From contig NZ_CP138200.1 of assembly GCF_050859025.1 (NCBI RefSeq), positions 3,038,001 to 3,102,000 of the forward strand: a DNA stretch of 64,000 nt, read 5' to 3'. Of the stretch, positions 1 to 8,825 are shown in pieces. The position numbers were made by a program, and so were the translations under genes. This DNA comes from Wukongibacter sp050859025 (GTDB taxonomy: Bacteria > Bacillota > Clostridia > Peptostreptococcales > Caminicellaceae). The notes below the pieces were generated by a model. The model was not told where the DNA came from. It was given only the letters and a program-made list of their open reading frames with translations, and ran no database searches. The first letter of the stretch is position 1. The number at the start of each line of letters is the position of its first letter.

Positions 1-70
1 GGTTAAGGAGACTTTATGGGATGGAGAAGAATGTAAGATTAATGTGAATAAGTAAATATCTGAAATAAAA

Positions 71-197
71 AGCTACAGATAAGATATCAGGCTAGAACAT
101 GTAATTTAGAGCAAACATTCATAAATCTATATATTATGTGTTTTAGCCTGTCACCCCATTTCTCCTTAAACTATGGCAATAAAGATATTTCAGGTGG
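71..197. repeat. Repeat family A, long copy 1
   Basis: This stretch of about 125 bases recurs almost identically at 28281-28402, with about five differences. It begins with the core TCAGGCTAGAACATGTAA (near 87-104). A partly matching inverted copy of the core lies near 139-160 (TTTTAGCCTGTCACC), so the unit has inverted arms of about 22 bases around a spacer of about 28. Shorter copies of the core lie at 29623 and 35561. The unit is not coding. Confidence 0.7.
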
Positions 198-204
198 AAT
201 TACA

Positions 205-327
205 CAATTTTGGTTTGAATCTTCACTCAAAATAAGTCCAAGAGAAGAGTTATAATTATTAGTTGATTTATGCAACAGTAACTTACCGTTTAAAGAACAT
301 ATGCAAACAGTAAGAGAAATGGAATAA
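205..327 (+). pseudogene. Remnant of a small accessory protein
   Basis: One frame reads as a protein tail (WFESSLKISPREEL, stop, LLVDLCNSNLPFKEHMQTV) broken by a TAA at 253-255 and ending at 325-327. The stop overlaps the ATG of the next tiny ORF. No start is visible and I do not recognise the family. It looks like decayed accessory DNA attached to the repeat just upstream. Confidence 0.25.
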
Positions 328-449
328 TGATAATATCTACATATGAACAACTTAATGAAAGTGATAAAAAGAATAAAGTTAGAAATTTGCTAGAATGTAT
401 TGGTATTAACATAACTGATTACTATATTGGGGTTAGCAGCTTTCTATAG
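327..449 (+). CDS. Possible 40-residue protein, unrecognised
   Basis: The ATG overlaps the preceding remnant's stop and gives a 40-residue peptide (MIISTYEQLNESDKKNK...) ending at TAG 447-449. There is no strong ribosome binding site and no recognisable domain. It may be the start of a truncated gene. Bases 450-593 hold nothing I can name. Confidence 0.2.
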   Translation: MIISTYEQLNESDKKNKVRNLLECIGINITDYYIGVSSFL

Positions 450-593
450 CTATAAAAATACATAAGATTAATGATAGATAATAACTTAGTAAAAAATAAC
501 AAGAAGGGATTTCTTAGTGGAAGACTTTATATGAAGAATTAAAATTCATAATAGTTCTAAGAAGTAATATAGTTTCCTAAGTAAATATTTATG

Positions 594-635
594 AAAAGCC
601 TGATTATTTAAATAGAAATGATCGGGCTTTTTTTC
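594..635 (+). terminator. Rho-independent terminator
   Basis: AAGCCTGATT pairs with a downstream AATGATCGGGCTT-type arm (G-U pairs allowed) across a loop of about 14 bases, followed by a run of seven T residues. The A-rich left flank could let it work in both directions. It isolates the transporter gene downstream from the remnants at the left edge. Confidence 0.7.
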
Positions 636-849
636 TTTATGAACAAAAAAGAGGAAAAGTTATATTGTGTCACTACTTTTTTGAATCTGGATATGGGTAT
701 TAAGACACTTATATTCATTCTATTGTATTTGTAATTTATACAAGATTTTAATACTATCCTTTAAAAATGTACAAACAAATATGCGATATAATATGAGATA
801 GAAGTATTAGTATTTCTGTATATCATAAGAAATGGAGGGAATGAGTTGT

Positions 850-1722
850 ATGGATGAAAACAGTAACAAGAAACGTATTTATGCTGATTTCATGCTATTA
901 ATTGTAGCAATATTATGGGGAAGCACCTTTGTTGCTACCAAAACTTCTTTAACTTATTTATCACCGTTGTACATCTTGGCAGTGAGATTTTTAATTGCAT
1001 TTGGAGTTATGGCTGTATCGTTTTGGAAAAAATTTAAAATAGTTAAGAAATATGACTTGTTTGGAGGATTTATTGTAGGAACAGTAATTTTCTTTGCCTT
1101 CCTTACCCAGACAATTGGATTAATATTCACTACGGCGGGAAAGCAAGCTTTTTTAGCTGGAACATATGTCGTAATGGTTCCTTTTCTGTATTGGATATTA
1201 TATAAAAAGAGGCCAGATATGAGGTCCTTTTTAGGCGCAATCATATGCTTTATAGGTATAAGCTTACTAACACTGAATTCAAGCTTTCAAATAAGCTTTG
1301 GTGACAGTTTAACTATATTTAGTTCTCTACTGTTTGCAGCACATATAATATCAAATGGCTATTTCGTAGAAAAAATGGATGCAACGGTCCTTACTATAAT
1401 ACAATTTGGAGCGGCAGGTGTGTGGGCACTTTTAGCTGCTTTGATACTAGAGCCGATTCCTATGAACATACCTTTATAAGGTGTAATGTCTGTACTCTAT
1501 CTTGCTGTATTCGGCACATGTATAGCATATTTCCTCCAGACCGTTGCACAGAAGAATACGTTATCCACTCACGCAGCGATAATATTGAGCATGGAAGCTG
1601 TATTTGGCAGCATTTTTTCAATTGTTTTACTGAAAGAGGCATTTACAATTAAGATGGCAGCGGGATGTTTGTCCATTTTAGCTTCAATACTTATAACAGA
1701 ACTTAAGGGTAAAACCAATTAA
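850..1722 (+). pseudogene. EamA/DMT-family transporter broken by an in-frame stop
   Basis: The two parts (850-1479 and 1486-1722) lie in the same frame and join into one drug/metabolite transporter of about 290 residues, the usual EamA length, with about ten hydrophobic segments. The first EamA repeat begins near residue 10 (LLIVAILWGSTFVATK). A TAA codon at 1477-1479 interrupts the second repeat between IPMNIPL and GVMSVLYLAVFGTCIAYF. Everything after it still reads as good transporter sequence, so one base change explains the break. The start is set at ATG 850 because GGAGGG at 834-839 is the right distance upstream; ATG 841 is too close to it. It precedes two aminotransferases and an ornithine-cyclodeaminase-like gene, so amino-acid or amine export is a plausible former role. 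Confidence 0.75.
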
Positions 1723-1787
1723 ATTGTTGAAATAAATTTAAAATAATAGAACCAGACAGGTCTTGAGTTATCAAAGGAGAGATGTAT

Positions 1788-2969
1788 ATGAAACACAGGT
1801 TCTTATCTAAGAGGTATTGGAATAATATTTCTACTGCCATGGGTGATAGTAGCGGTCTATTAAGCAAATATGACGATGTAATAAACTTTAGCTTAGGAGA
1901 TCCGGATGTTACAACAGATATGAGAATAATAACGGCAGCTTTTAATGATGCGATAAAAGGCCATACTCATTACACGGATTTTTATGGAGATCAGGAGCTT
2001 AGAGAAGAAATATGCAGATTTTATGGGTCAGAATATAATTATGATGTTGCTATAGATTCATGCATGATCACAACAAGTGGCTGCCATGCTATGTGGTTGG
2101 CATTGGAGGCTATACTGGATGATGGGGATGAAGTAATTATACACGAACCATGTTTTACTCCCTATCAACAACAGATTAGGCTTGCAAGGGGAATACCTAT
2201 ACCACTTGAAACTTATGAGGAAGAAGAGTTTCAAATAAATCCGGACAGGCTAAAAAAACTAATTTCCAACCGTACAAAGGCTATAATAATAAACACGCCC
2301 AATAATCCTACGGGCACCTGCTTCAGAAGAAAAACCCTTGAGGAAATTGTAAAGATTGCAAAGACCTATGACCTGATAATAATTGCAGACGATATATATA
2401 CTTTGTTTAGTTATTCAGAACCTTTCATACCAATAACGACGATTGAAGATATGCAAGAAAGAACAATAACCATAGGAAGTTTCTCAAAGAATTACGCCAT
2501 GACTGGTTGGAGAATAGGATATATGCTTGCACCTGAATTCATTATTAAAATAGTAAAGGATATAAATGAAAACAACGTTTTTACTGCTCCTTCAATATCT
2601 CAGAGAGCTGCTCTGTATGCACTTAAGAACAGGCAGGATATTCAGAACTCAATACTTGAAGAATATAAGAAAAGAATAATGTATGCTTACGAAAGAATAA
2701 ACAAAATAAGAAATATGTCAGTGTTGTATCCACGGGGAAGCATATATCTTTTTGTAAATATAAAGAAAACTGGTCTTTCTTCAGAAGAAGTTGCGAAAGT
2801 AATGTTTGAAAAAGCACATGTTTTGGTATTGCCAGGAAATGTTTTTGGTGCATGTGGCGAAGGTTATATTAGAATAGCTATAACTGTTGGAATTGATAAG
2901 CAAGAAGAAGCTTTTAATAGAATAGAGAACATGAGCATATTTAAAAAAGAGAAACAAATCAATATATAA
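1788..2969 (+). CDS. Class I/II pyridoxal-phosphate aminotransferase
   Basis: The fold-type I aminotransferase of 393 residues moves an amino group between an amino acid and a 2-oxo acid. Visible landmarks are the SLGDPD substrate loop near the N-terminus, the NTPNNPTG motif, the ADDIYTLF segment that contacts the PLP pyridine nitrogen, and GSFSKNYAMTGWRIGY, whose lysine forms the Schiff base with PLP. The motifs resemble aspartate/aromatic aminotransferases (AspC/PatA group), but the substrate cannot be read from sequence. ATG 1788 is preferred over 1782 because AAGGAG at 1774-1779 sits eight bases before it. It is followed after 25 bases by an ornithine-cyclodeaminase-like gene and then a second aminotransferase, a likely operon. 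Confidence 0.85.
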   Translation: MKHRFLSKRYWNNISTAMGDSSGLLSKYDDVINFSLGDPDVTTDMRIITAAFNDAIKGHTHYTDFYGDQELREEICRFYGSEYNYDVAIDSCMITTSGCHAMWLALEAILDDGDEVIIHEPCFTPYQQQIRLARGIPIPLETYEEEEFQINPDRLKKLISNRTKAIIINTPNNPTGTCFRRKTLEEIVKIAKTYDLIIIADDIYTLFSYSEPFIPITTIEDMQERTITIGSFSKNYAMTGWRIGYMLAPEFIIKIVKDINENNVFTAPSISQRAALYALKNRQDIQNSILEEYKKRIMYAYERINKIRNMSVLYPRGSIYLFVNIKKTGLSSEEVAKVMFEKAHVLVLPGNVFGACGEGYIRIAITVGIDKQEEAFNRIENMSIFKKEKQINI

Positions 2970-2994
2970 ATAATAAAAGAAAGAGGGATAGGAA

Positions 2995-4050
2995 ATGAGT
3001 AAAGTGATGGTACTTAATCAAAAGGCTATTGAAGAGGTGCTTGATATGAAGCAAGTTATTGAAGTGATTGAGAAGGTCTATCTTTCAAAGTCAACAGATA
3101 GTGCTGTGGTTTGGCCTATGATTTTCTATGAGTTCGAACCTGGTAATGCAGATATGGACATAAAATCAGGATATCTTAAAGAAAATGAAATATATGGCTT
3201 GAAGCTAGTATCATGGTTTAGTGAAAATGGAAAGAAGGAGCTGCCACTATTGTATGGAACCACATTAGTTTTTGATAGTAATACAGGAGCGCCTATTGGA
3301 CTGCTTGATGCTGAATATATTACTGGAATGAGAACCGGTGCAGCAGGAGCTATTGGAGCCAAATACCTAGCAAGAAAAGATTCAGAAAACCTTCTGATGA
3401 TTGGTGCAGGTCATCAGGCAACTTTCCAGATTGCAGCAACCTTGATTGCAATGGATAATATTAATACTGTGAGAATATACGATGCTATGGATTTGGATAA
3501 AGCAAAATCCCTTAGCAGCTCTTTGAAGGAAAAGTTAACAGAGAAATTTTTATCTAGATATGAAAAAGGTACTGAATTGTATGACTCAATTGCCAAAAAA
3601 TTTGATGCTAATGTTGAAGTTGTAACTGACATTAAGGAAGCAGTCGGAAAGAGTGATATCATTATTACGGCTACACCCTCAAGAAAACCAATGATAATGA
3701 AAGAGTGGGTAAAAAAAGGTACACATTTTAGCTGTGTGGGTTCAGATATGGAAGGGAAACAGGAAATTGATGAGAATATTTTCAAATCTGCAAGAGTTTA
3801 TGTTGATGACATTGTCCAAGCAATAAAGGTAGGTGAAGTGGAGATTCCAATAAAGAAGGGCATTGTTGAAAAGAAAGATATAATAGCCGAAATTGGAGAG
3901 TTAGTAGCTGGATATACTTCAGGAAGAAATAGTGATGACGATATTACAATCTATGATACTACCGGTATAGCACTTCAAGATCTAGCGACTTCAAAGTTGG
4001 CTTTAGATTTAGCTAAGGAGAAAGGACTTGGAGTAGAAGTAGATCTATAA
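2995..4050 (+). CDS. Ornithine cyclodeaminase/mu-crystallin family protein
   Basis: The 351-residue NAD(P)-binding protein belongs to the ornithine cyclodeaminase/mu-crystallin family, whose members include ornithine cyclodeaminase, alanine dehydrogenase and ketimine reductases. The family signature GAPIGLLDAEYITGMRTGAAGAIGAKYLAR is near residues 100-128 and the Rossmann dinucleotide loop MIGAGHQA is near 137-144. Length is slightly above the usual 310-340. It sits between two PLP aminotransferases. Family knowledge suggests that the aminotransferases make or use a 2-oxo acid that cyclises to an imine, which this enzyme reduces or deaminates. That is inference. The exact substrate is unknown. 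Confidence 0.85.
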   Translation: MSKVMVLNQKAIEEVLDMKQVIEVIEKVYLSKSTDSAVVWPMIFYEFEPGNADMDIKSGYLKENEIYGLKLVSWFSENGKKELPLLYGTTLVFDSNTGAPIGLLDAEYITGMRTGAAGAIGAKYLARKDSENLLMIGAGHQATFQIAATLIAMDNINTVRIYDAMDLDKAKSLSSSLKEKLTEKFLSRYEKGTELYDSIAKKFDANVEVVTDIKEAVGKSDIIITATPSRKPMIMKEWVKKGTHFSCVGSDMEGKQEIDENIFKSARVYVDDIVQAIKVGEVEIPIKKGIVEKKDIIAEIGELVAGYTSGRNSDDDITIYDTTGIALQDLATSKLALDLAKEKGLGVEVDL

Positions 4051-4099
4051 AATATGGGTTTATGTAAAAATTTATTATGAATCACGAGGAGGAGAAGAA

Positions 4100-5224
4100 A
4101 TGAAAATCAAACCGTTTAAAGTTGAGCAATGGATGAACGAATTTGAGAATGATGCAATATATAATATTGCAGAAACATGTGTTCATTCAATTACACTGAA
4201 TGAGTTAATGGAGATGTCCGGAGAAAATCCCGAAGAATATTGGCAGAAGATAAGAGATATAAGGCTAACCTATGGTCACATAGAAGGCTCTCCAGAGTTT
4301 AAAAAAGGTGTATGTAAGTTATATGAAAACATGAAAGAAGAGAACATTCTTTCAACTCATGGTGCAATAGGGGCTAATCATTTGGTTTTATATTCTCTTG
4401 TTGAAAGCACAGATGGAGTTGTATCGGTGCTGCCAACTTACCAGCAGCACTACTCAATACCTGAATCTTTTGGAGCAGACGTGCAGATATTGAGATTGAG
4501 ACCTGAGAATAATTTTTCACCTGACTTAGATGAGTTAAGGGCCCTTGTAAATAGCAACACAAAAATAATAAATATCAATAATCCAAATAATCCTTCAGGT
4601 TCTCTAATGCCAGAAGAAATGTTAAGAGAAATCGTAGAGATTGCAAGAGGTGTGGATGCATATGTATTATGCGATGAAGTATATCGGGGACTTAACCAAG
4701 AGGAACATTATACAAAATCTATTGCTGACCTATATGAAAAAGGAATTAGCGTAAGCAGCATGTCAAAAGTATTCTCCCTTGCTGGACTTAGAATGGGCTG
4801 GATTGCCTCACCTTCAAAAGAAGTCATGCAGAAATGCTTCGAACATAGGGATTATAACATGATAAGCTGTGGAATATTGGATGAAATTCTCTCAGCTCTT
4901 GCATTGAAAAATGCGGATAAAATACTGGAAAGAAATCAGGCAATAATAAGAAAAAATTTGACTATACTCGATAAATGGGTATCAGAACAGCCGTATATTT
5001 CATATATAAAACCAAAGGCAGGTACAACGGCGCTTTTATATTATGACTTCGATATACCTTCAAGAGATTTATGTGTTTCTTTAATGAAAAAGGAGAATGT
5101 TATATTAACGCCGGGATCATGTTTTGAATTAGAGAAATGTGTAAGAATAGGTTATGCTTGTGAAACAAAAGAATTAGAAGAAGGACTTGAAAAATTAGCA
5201 AAATTTATAAAAACACTTGAATAG
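4100..5224 (+). CDS. Second class I/II aminotransferase
   Basis: The 374-residue fold-type I PLP enzyme differs clearly from the aminotransferase at 1788. Landmarks are the N-terminal IAETCVHSITLNELM segment, NNPNNPSGSLMP, the CDEVYRGL segment and SSMSKVFSLAGLRMGWIA, which holds the PLP lysine. It starts at ATG 4100 after a GAGGAGGAG ribosome binding site, 49 bases beyond the cyclodeaminase-like gene. Two distinct aminotransferases flanking an ornithine-cyclodeaminase relative suggest interconversion of basic or branched amino acids, but neither substrate nor direction can be told from sequence. Confidence 0.8.
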   Translation: MKIKPFKVEQWMNEFENDAIYNIAETCVHSITLNELMEMSGENPEEYWQKIRDIRLTYGHIEGSPEFKKGVCKLYENMKEENILSTHGAIGANHLVLYSLVESTDGVVSVLPTYQQHYSIPESFGADVQILRLRPENNFSPDLDELRALVNSNTKIININNPNNPSGSLMPEEMLREIVEIARGVDAYVLCDEVYRGLNQEEHYTKSIADLYEKGISVSSMSKVFSLAGLRMGWIASPSKEVMQKCFEHRDYNMISCGILDEILSALALKNADKILERNQAIIRKNLTILDKWVSEQPYISYIKPKAGTTALLYYDFDIPSRDLCVSLMKKENVILTPGSCFELEKCVRIGYACETKELEEGLEKLAKFIKTLE

Positions 5225-5527
5225 TTAAAACAGGTCCGTACATCGATTTCATACATCGACAAAAAAATTGATAAGGTTTTACTGTTATATTATCTATTTT
5301 GTAGAATATATTAAAGGAATTACTAAATATGATTGAAATCTCTAAACTTTAGTCGAATATATATTTGAACATTATTTAAATCAGACTAGTTTATGAAATA
5401 GGTATATTGTGAGGAGAAAAGTCACAATTATAATTATAACTTTAGAATAGAGGATTAAATCGAACGTCAAATTATATCTTTGTTCTCTAAAAAGGAACAT
5501 TTTATATAAGTACTATTTTAATCTTTT

Positions 5528-5582
5528 ATAAATAAGGAAGTAGCACTTTACTGTATAAGTAGCGTGCTATTTTCTTATTTAT
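5528..5582 (+). terminator. Hairpin, probable terminator
   Basis: ATAAATAAGGAAGTAGCAC pairs with GTGCTATTTTCTTATTTAT across an 18-base loop, with short T runs inside the right arm. It is about 300 bases after the second aminotransferase. Bases 5225-5527 hold no gene or other signal that I can support. Confidence 0.5.
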
Positions 5583-5631
5583 GAATAATATGTCATTAGA
5601 ATACTTTCATAGTTTCCATATCATATAATAA

Positions 5632-5835
5632 GTTATAAGTCTCTTTCTTGTACTAGTAATTTTTTGCGCAGCTATAACCTTGTATTTTATCAAAGATACT
5701 CCTAATGATATATCCTATGATAATGAAAAAGCATTAGGAAAGCTCTTAAATAAAATAGAAACAATAGTTCCTGAAATCAAGGATATGCAGGAAGTAAGTG
5801 AAGAAAAGGAGGTAGAGCCACATTTAGAACTGTAA
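5632..5835 (+). other. Open frame for a small membrane-anchored peptide, no start codon
   Basis: This frame encodes a hydrophobic N-terminal segment (SLFLVLVIFCAAITLYFI) followed by a charged tail ending MQEVSEEKEVEPHLEL. No ATG, GTG or TTG opens the frame and a TAA lies directly upstream, so it is either 5'-truncated or degenerate. It lies just upstream of the SLH-domain gene. No family is recognised. Confidence 0.25.
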
Positions 5836-5949
5836 AATTGAATAAGATATTGCTGCTTACATCCTTAGAGGTGTTTTTTTAGTGGCTATAATCTCCAGTG
5901 ATACAGAGTGAATGATAAAAAATCAAAATAAAGAAAGGATTGAATTGAT

Positions 5950-6447
5950 ATGAAAAAAACTAAGATATTAATAGTAATAGCGTTGCTTATTGTATTTTCA
6001 ACCACTACGGTATATGCAAAGAATACTATTTTTTCTGATATTAAAGACCATTGGGCAGAAAGGGAAATAATAAACCTTGTAAATCAGAATATTATAAGTG
6101 GTTATCCTGATGGCACATTTAAACTCAATGCTAATATATCTAGGAGTGAGTTTAGCACATTAATGTATAGAGTACTAGGTCTTAAAGAAGAAGTATCTGA
6201 AGAAAAAACCGTAGTTTTTCAAGAGATAGAAGGCTTATGGTCAGAAAAATTTATTGAAGCGTTAGTGGAAAAAGAAGTGATTATTCCTGATGAGTACGAA
6301 AATGGATATTTAGCTAATAAAGAAATGACTAGAGTTGAGATAGCCAAAATGGTTATAAGAGCAATAGGTAAAGACAGAAGGGCTAGAAATATATATAAAA
6401 ATAGAATTAAACCTGAAAAAGAAATTGCTTTGTTCTTTAATAAATGA
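5950..6447 (+). CDS. Short secreted S-layer-homology (SLH) domain protein
   Basis: The protein of 165 residues has a clear signal peptide (MKKTKILIVIALLIVFSTTTVYA) and two SLH domains. The first covers about residues 28-75 (FSDIKDHWAEREI, GYPDGTFKLNANISRSEF) and the second about 90-140 (GLWSEKFIEAL, EMTRVEIAKMVIRAI). SLH domains bind pyruvylated secondary cell-wall polymers outside the membrane. Families with this function usually have three SLH domains plus an effector domain. This one stops after a short basic tail, right where an IS3 remnant begins, so it is probably truncated. AAAGGATTG lies before ATG 5950. Confidence 0.75.
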   Translation: MKKTKILIVIALLIVFSTTTVYAKNTIFSDIKDHWAEREIINLVNQNIISGYPDGTFKLNANISRSEFSTLMYRVLGLKEEVSEEKTVVFQEIEGLWSEKFIEALVEKEVIIPDEYENGYLANKEMTRVEIAKMVIRAIGKDRRARNIYKNRIKPEKEIALFFNK

Positions 6448-6454
6448 GTATCAC

Positions 6455-8312
6455 TTAGCGTTTGATGGTATTTTAGGGTACAGACTAATGACCATGTTTA
6501 TCAATTGATTAAATCAAAAGACGTATTCTGAGGGATATATACATCGCTTGATGAGGTTTCAAAATATCACAGCTAGAATCAGACGAAAGAAAGTAAAACC
6601 TGATTAAATTAGAGAGAATATATTGGCTAGAAACTTCAAAGCAGAGAAACCCAATGAGAAATGGTTTACAGATGTCACTGGATTCTCTATTCCAAGTGAT
6701 AAACGCAAACTATATTTAAGCCCAATTATGGATTTTTATGGTAGCGGTATTATCGAGTATAAGTTATCATTCAAAAACAATAATCAGATTGTATTTAAAA
6801 TATTTGATAGTACATTGGAGAATTATCCAGATGTAAAACCTATATTCTATAGAGACAGGGGAGTTCAAGTGTGACAAGAAGTTGTGTAATATATTGCTGA
6901 AAAGCTACCTCATCCATTTGAGGTAACTCTATTGTGATTAGCGTGTATGGCAATGTCTGGGTTAGAAAGCTCATAAGACAATGTGGAAGTCCGAGTAGCC
7001 TAAAACTGGGATGACTGCTAGAGTAAGAAAGCTATGGAGAACGTAAAGTGAATTACTGTAGAATGCGAAATAGGTTGAAACGCTTCGACCAAAAAAGGTA
7101 AGGAGTCAAGCAAAGGAGCTCTGGTAAGCCAATGGGAATGGATAACTCCCGGTTTAAAGGTGGTTCCTAAGGTTTTCACGATTATGTATTACACGGAACT
7201 TGGTAAACCCTATATGCTTTTCTCTAATGAGGCATTTAACCGTAAGGGGAAGAAATGGATAAAAAGCGAAAGCTGATTTTCTAAGGAAAATAGATAGGGG
7301 TTCAAACTTTGTGCCAACTCGAAAGGGTGCTGACTTATTCTATGGTATTTCTTGGCAGGAAAGGATAGTAAACTTATGAATTCTAGTAACTCAACGACGA
7401 ATAAAACAGAGAGGCTAAAAAACACAAAAACACTTGTAGACCAGTGGAACTCCATTGATTGCACACAGGTGCAAAAAGATATTAATAGGCTACAATCCCG
7501 AATTGCTAAGGCAATAGTGAAGGACGATAAGAACAAGACTAAAAGATTATAATATCTACTAACTCATTCATTTTCAGTCAAAGCCTACGCAGTAAAGAAA
7601 GTAACTACTAAAAAGGTGAAAATACATAAGGTGTAGACAAAAAACTATGGTCGATCTTTGCCTAAAAAATGAAAGCAGTACTCACGCTTACTGATAAATA
7701 TTATAGAGTAAAACCTTTTAGGCAAGTTTACATTGTGAAGAAAGGCAACAACAAGAAATGACTATTGGGAATCCCCACCGTATATAACAGAGCAATGCAG
7801 ACATTGTATGCATTAGTACTTGAAACGATAGCAGAAACTACAGGTGACAACATATCCTTTGGTTTTTGTAGAGGACGAAATGCTAGAAATGCTTGGTAAT
7901 CCTTTGCTTTGGGAATAGTTGGAGAGCTGTATACTGGGAAACTGGCACGTACAGTTCGGAGGGGGATTCGGAAACATACCATGGAAATATGGAAAGGCGT
8001 CGGTCTTAAGAGGACGCTTGTGTCCTTGTCCATCCTACAATATCAACCATAGCTGGTTGCAAAAGAATATTTCGATGGACAAAAGAATAATGAAACAATT
8101 CTCAAAACCAGAGATGTTCTATAGTAAGAAGTTTCAATCATCAAATCATTAGAAGAATTAAGAATGAAGATAATTAAATATATTAAATTCCATAATGAGC
8201 AAAGATTTCAAAAAAATTAGAGTGCTTGGCTCCGATGGAATATCGTAATCAAGCACTCCATTGTACATAAATTTTAATCAAATTACCTGTCTACATGACA
8301 TGGGGCAGTTCA
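6455..8312 (+). mobile_element. IS3-family (IS150-like) insertion sequence remnant, interrupted by an intron
   Basis: Pieces of an IS3-family OrfB transposase can be read on the plus strand. They are YIHRLMRFQNITARIRRKK near 6540-6600, then the integrase-core start ARNFKAEKPNEKWFTDVTGF through FYRDRGVQ (6623-6868), then after an intron the tail EMFYSKKFQSS near 8110 and KYIKFHNEQRFQK near 8180-8215. The frames are broken by stops and shifts. The right end TGTCTACATGACATGGGGCAGTTCA-like sequence closes at 8312 and matches the right end of the deleted copy at 35668-36021. The left end and OrfA are missing. The element is dead. Confidence 0.75.
6869..8040 (+). mobile_element. Degenerate group II intron inside the IS3 transposase
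   Basis: The 5' boundary reads GTGTGACAAGAAG directly after the transposase codons DRGVQ, matching the GUGYG start of group II introns. Domain V is recognisable as a 34-base hairpin at 7924-7957 (GAGCTGTATAC, GAAA-type loop, GCACGTACAGTTC). A reverse transcriptase/maturase ORF between them is decayed. Its N-terminus (7352-7552, VDQWNSIDCTQVQKDINRLQSRIAKA) is followed by frames matching VKAYAVKKVTTKK and GIPTVYNRAMQTLYALVLETIAETT, then by a deletion. The 3' end near 8040 is inferred because TATCAACC would restore GVQYQ in the transposase. At about 1.17 kb it is far shorter than a full intron, so it is immobile unless helped. Confidence 0.75.
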
Positions 8313-8345
8313 ATCTTAAATGAGAAAATAGGTCTTTTTCAGCTA

Positions 8346-8729
8346 TTATTGATTTTCCTCTAAGGCTTCTAACATTTCTATTGCTGGGATTAGCTTTGAA
8401 ACACCGCAAGTAAAGAAAATGATGCGAATCACTTCACATATTTCATCAATAGAAGCACTGTTTTCTTGTGCTAATTTAGCATGTACTTTCATTGTTAAAT
8501 CCGTACCTGTTGCCATACCTATGGCCATGATAATAAGTTCACGGTACTTTTTAGGTATTTGTATATCAGTGTTATTGCAGATTGAATATTGTTGCATAAA
8601 AGCATTGACTAGATTTGGATCATTAGCCATTTTACGATGGGATTCTAAGATTGTTCCACCTCGAAGCTCTTTTAAATTTTCAAGTAATTGTTGGGATCTT
8701 TTTATTTTTTCTGGATTGGTTTGTTTCAT
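8346..8729 (-). CDS. Carboxymuconolactone decarboxylase (AhpD-like) family protein
   Basis: The all-helical protein of 127 residues matches the CMD/AhpD family (ELRGGTILESHRKMANDP, IPKKYRELIIMAIGMATG, DEICEVIRIIFFTCGVSKLIPA). Typical AhpD-type members carry a CxxC...H redox centre. Here the corresponding segment reads GTDLTMKVHAKLA, which keeps the histidine but lacks the CxxC pair, so a thiol peroxidase partner role is unlikely. The start is placed at 8729 because AGAGGTG sits about eight bases before it. The ATG at 8747 lies ahead of that site. It follows the OadA-like gene on the same strand, after about 95 bases, and is probably co-transcribed from the LacI-controlled promoter. Confidence 0.75.
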   Translation of the reverse strand: MKQTNPEKIKRSQQLLENLKELRGGTILESHRKMANDPNLVNAFMQQYSICNNTDIQIPKKYRELIIMAIGMATGTDLTMKVHAKLAQENSASIDEICEVIRIIFFTCGVSKLIPAIEMLEALEENQ

Positions 8730-8825
8730 TTCTTTTTCACCTCTCATATTAGAATTCTAAATTGACTAAGTTTACTTCTAATTAATCTATTAAATTTAAT
8801 AAATTCAATTGCAATAACTAATATC

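Noticed and set aside
1422..1652. Overlapping frames at the end of the EamA transporter as separate genes or a programmed frameshift
   Set aside because: The two transporter parts are in the same frame, so no shift is needed. The overlapping frames have no ribosome binding site and no recognisable product.
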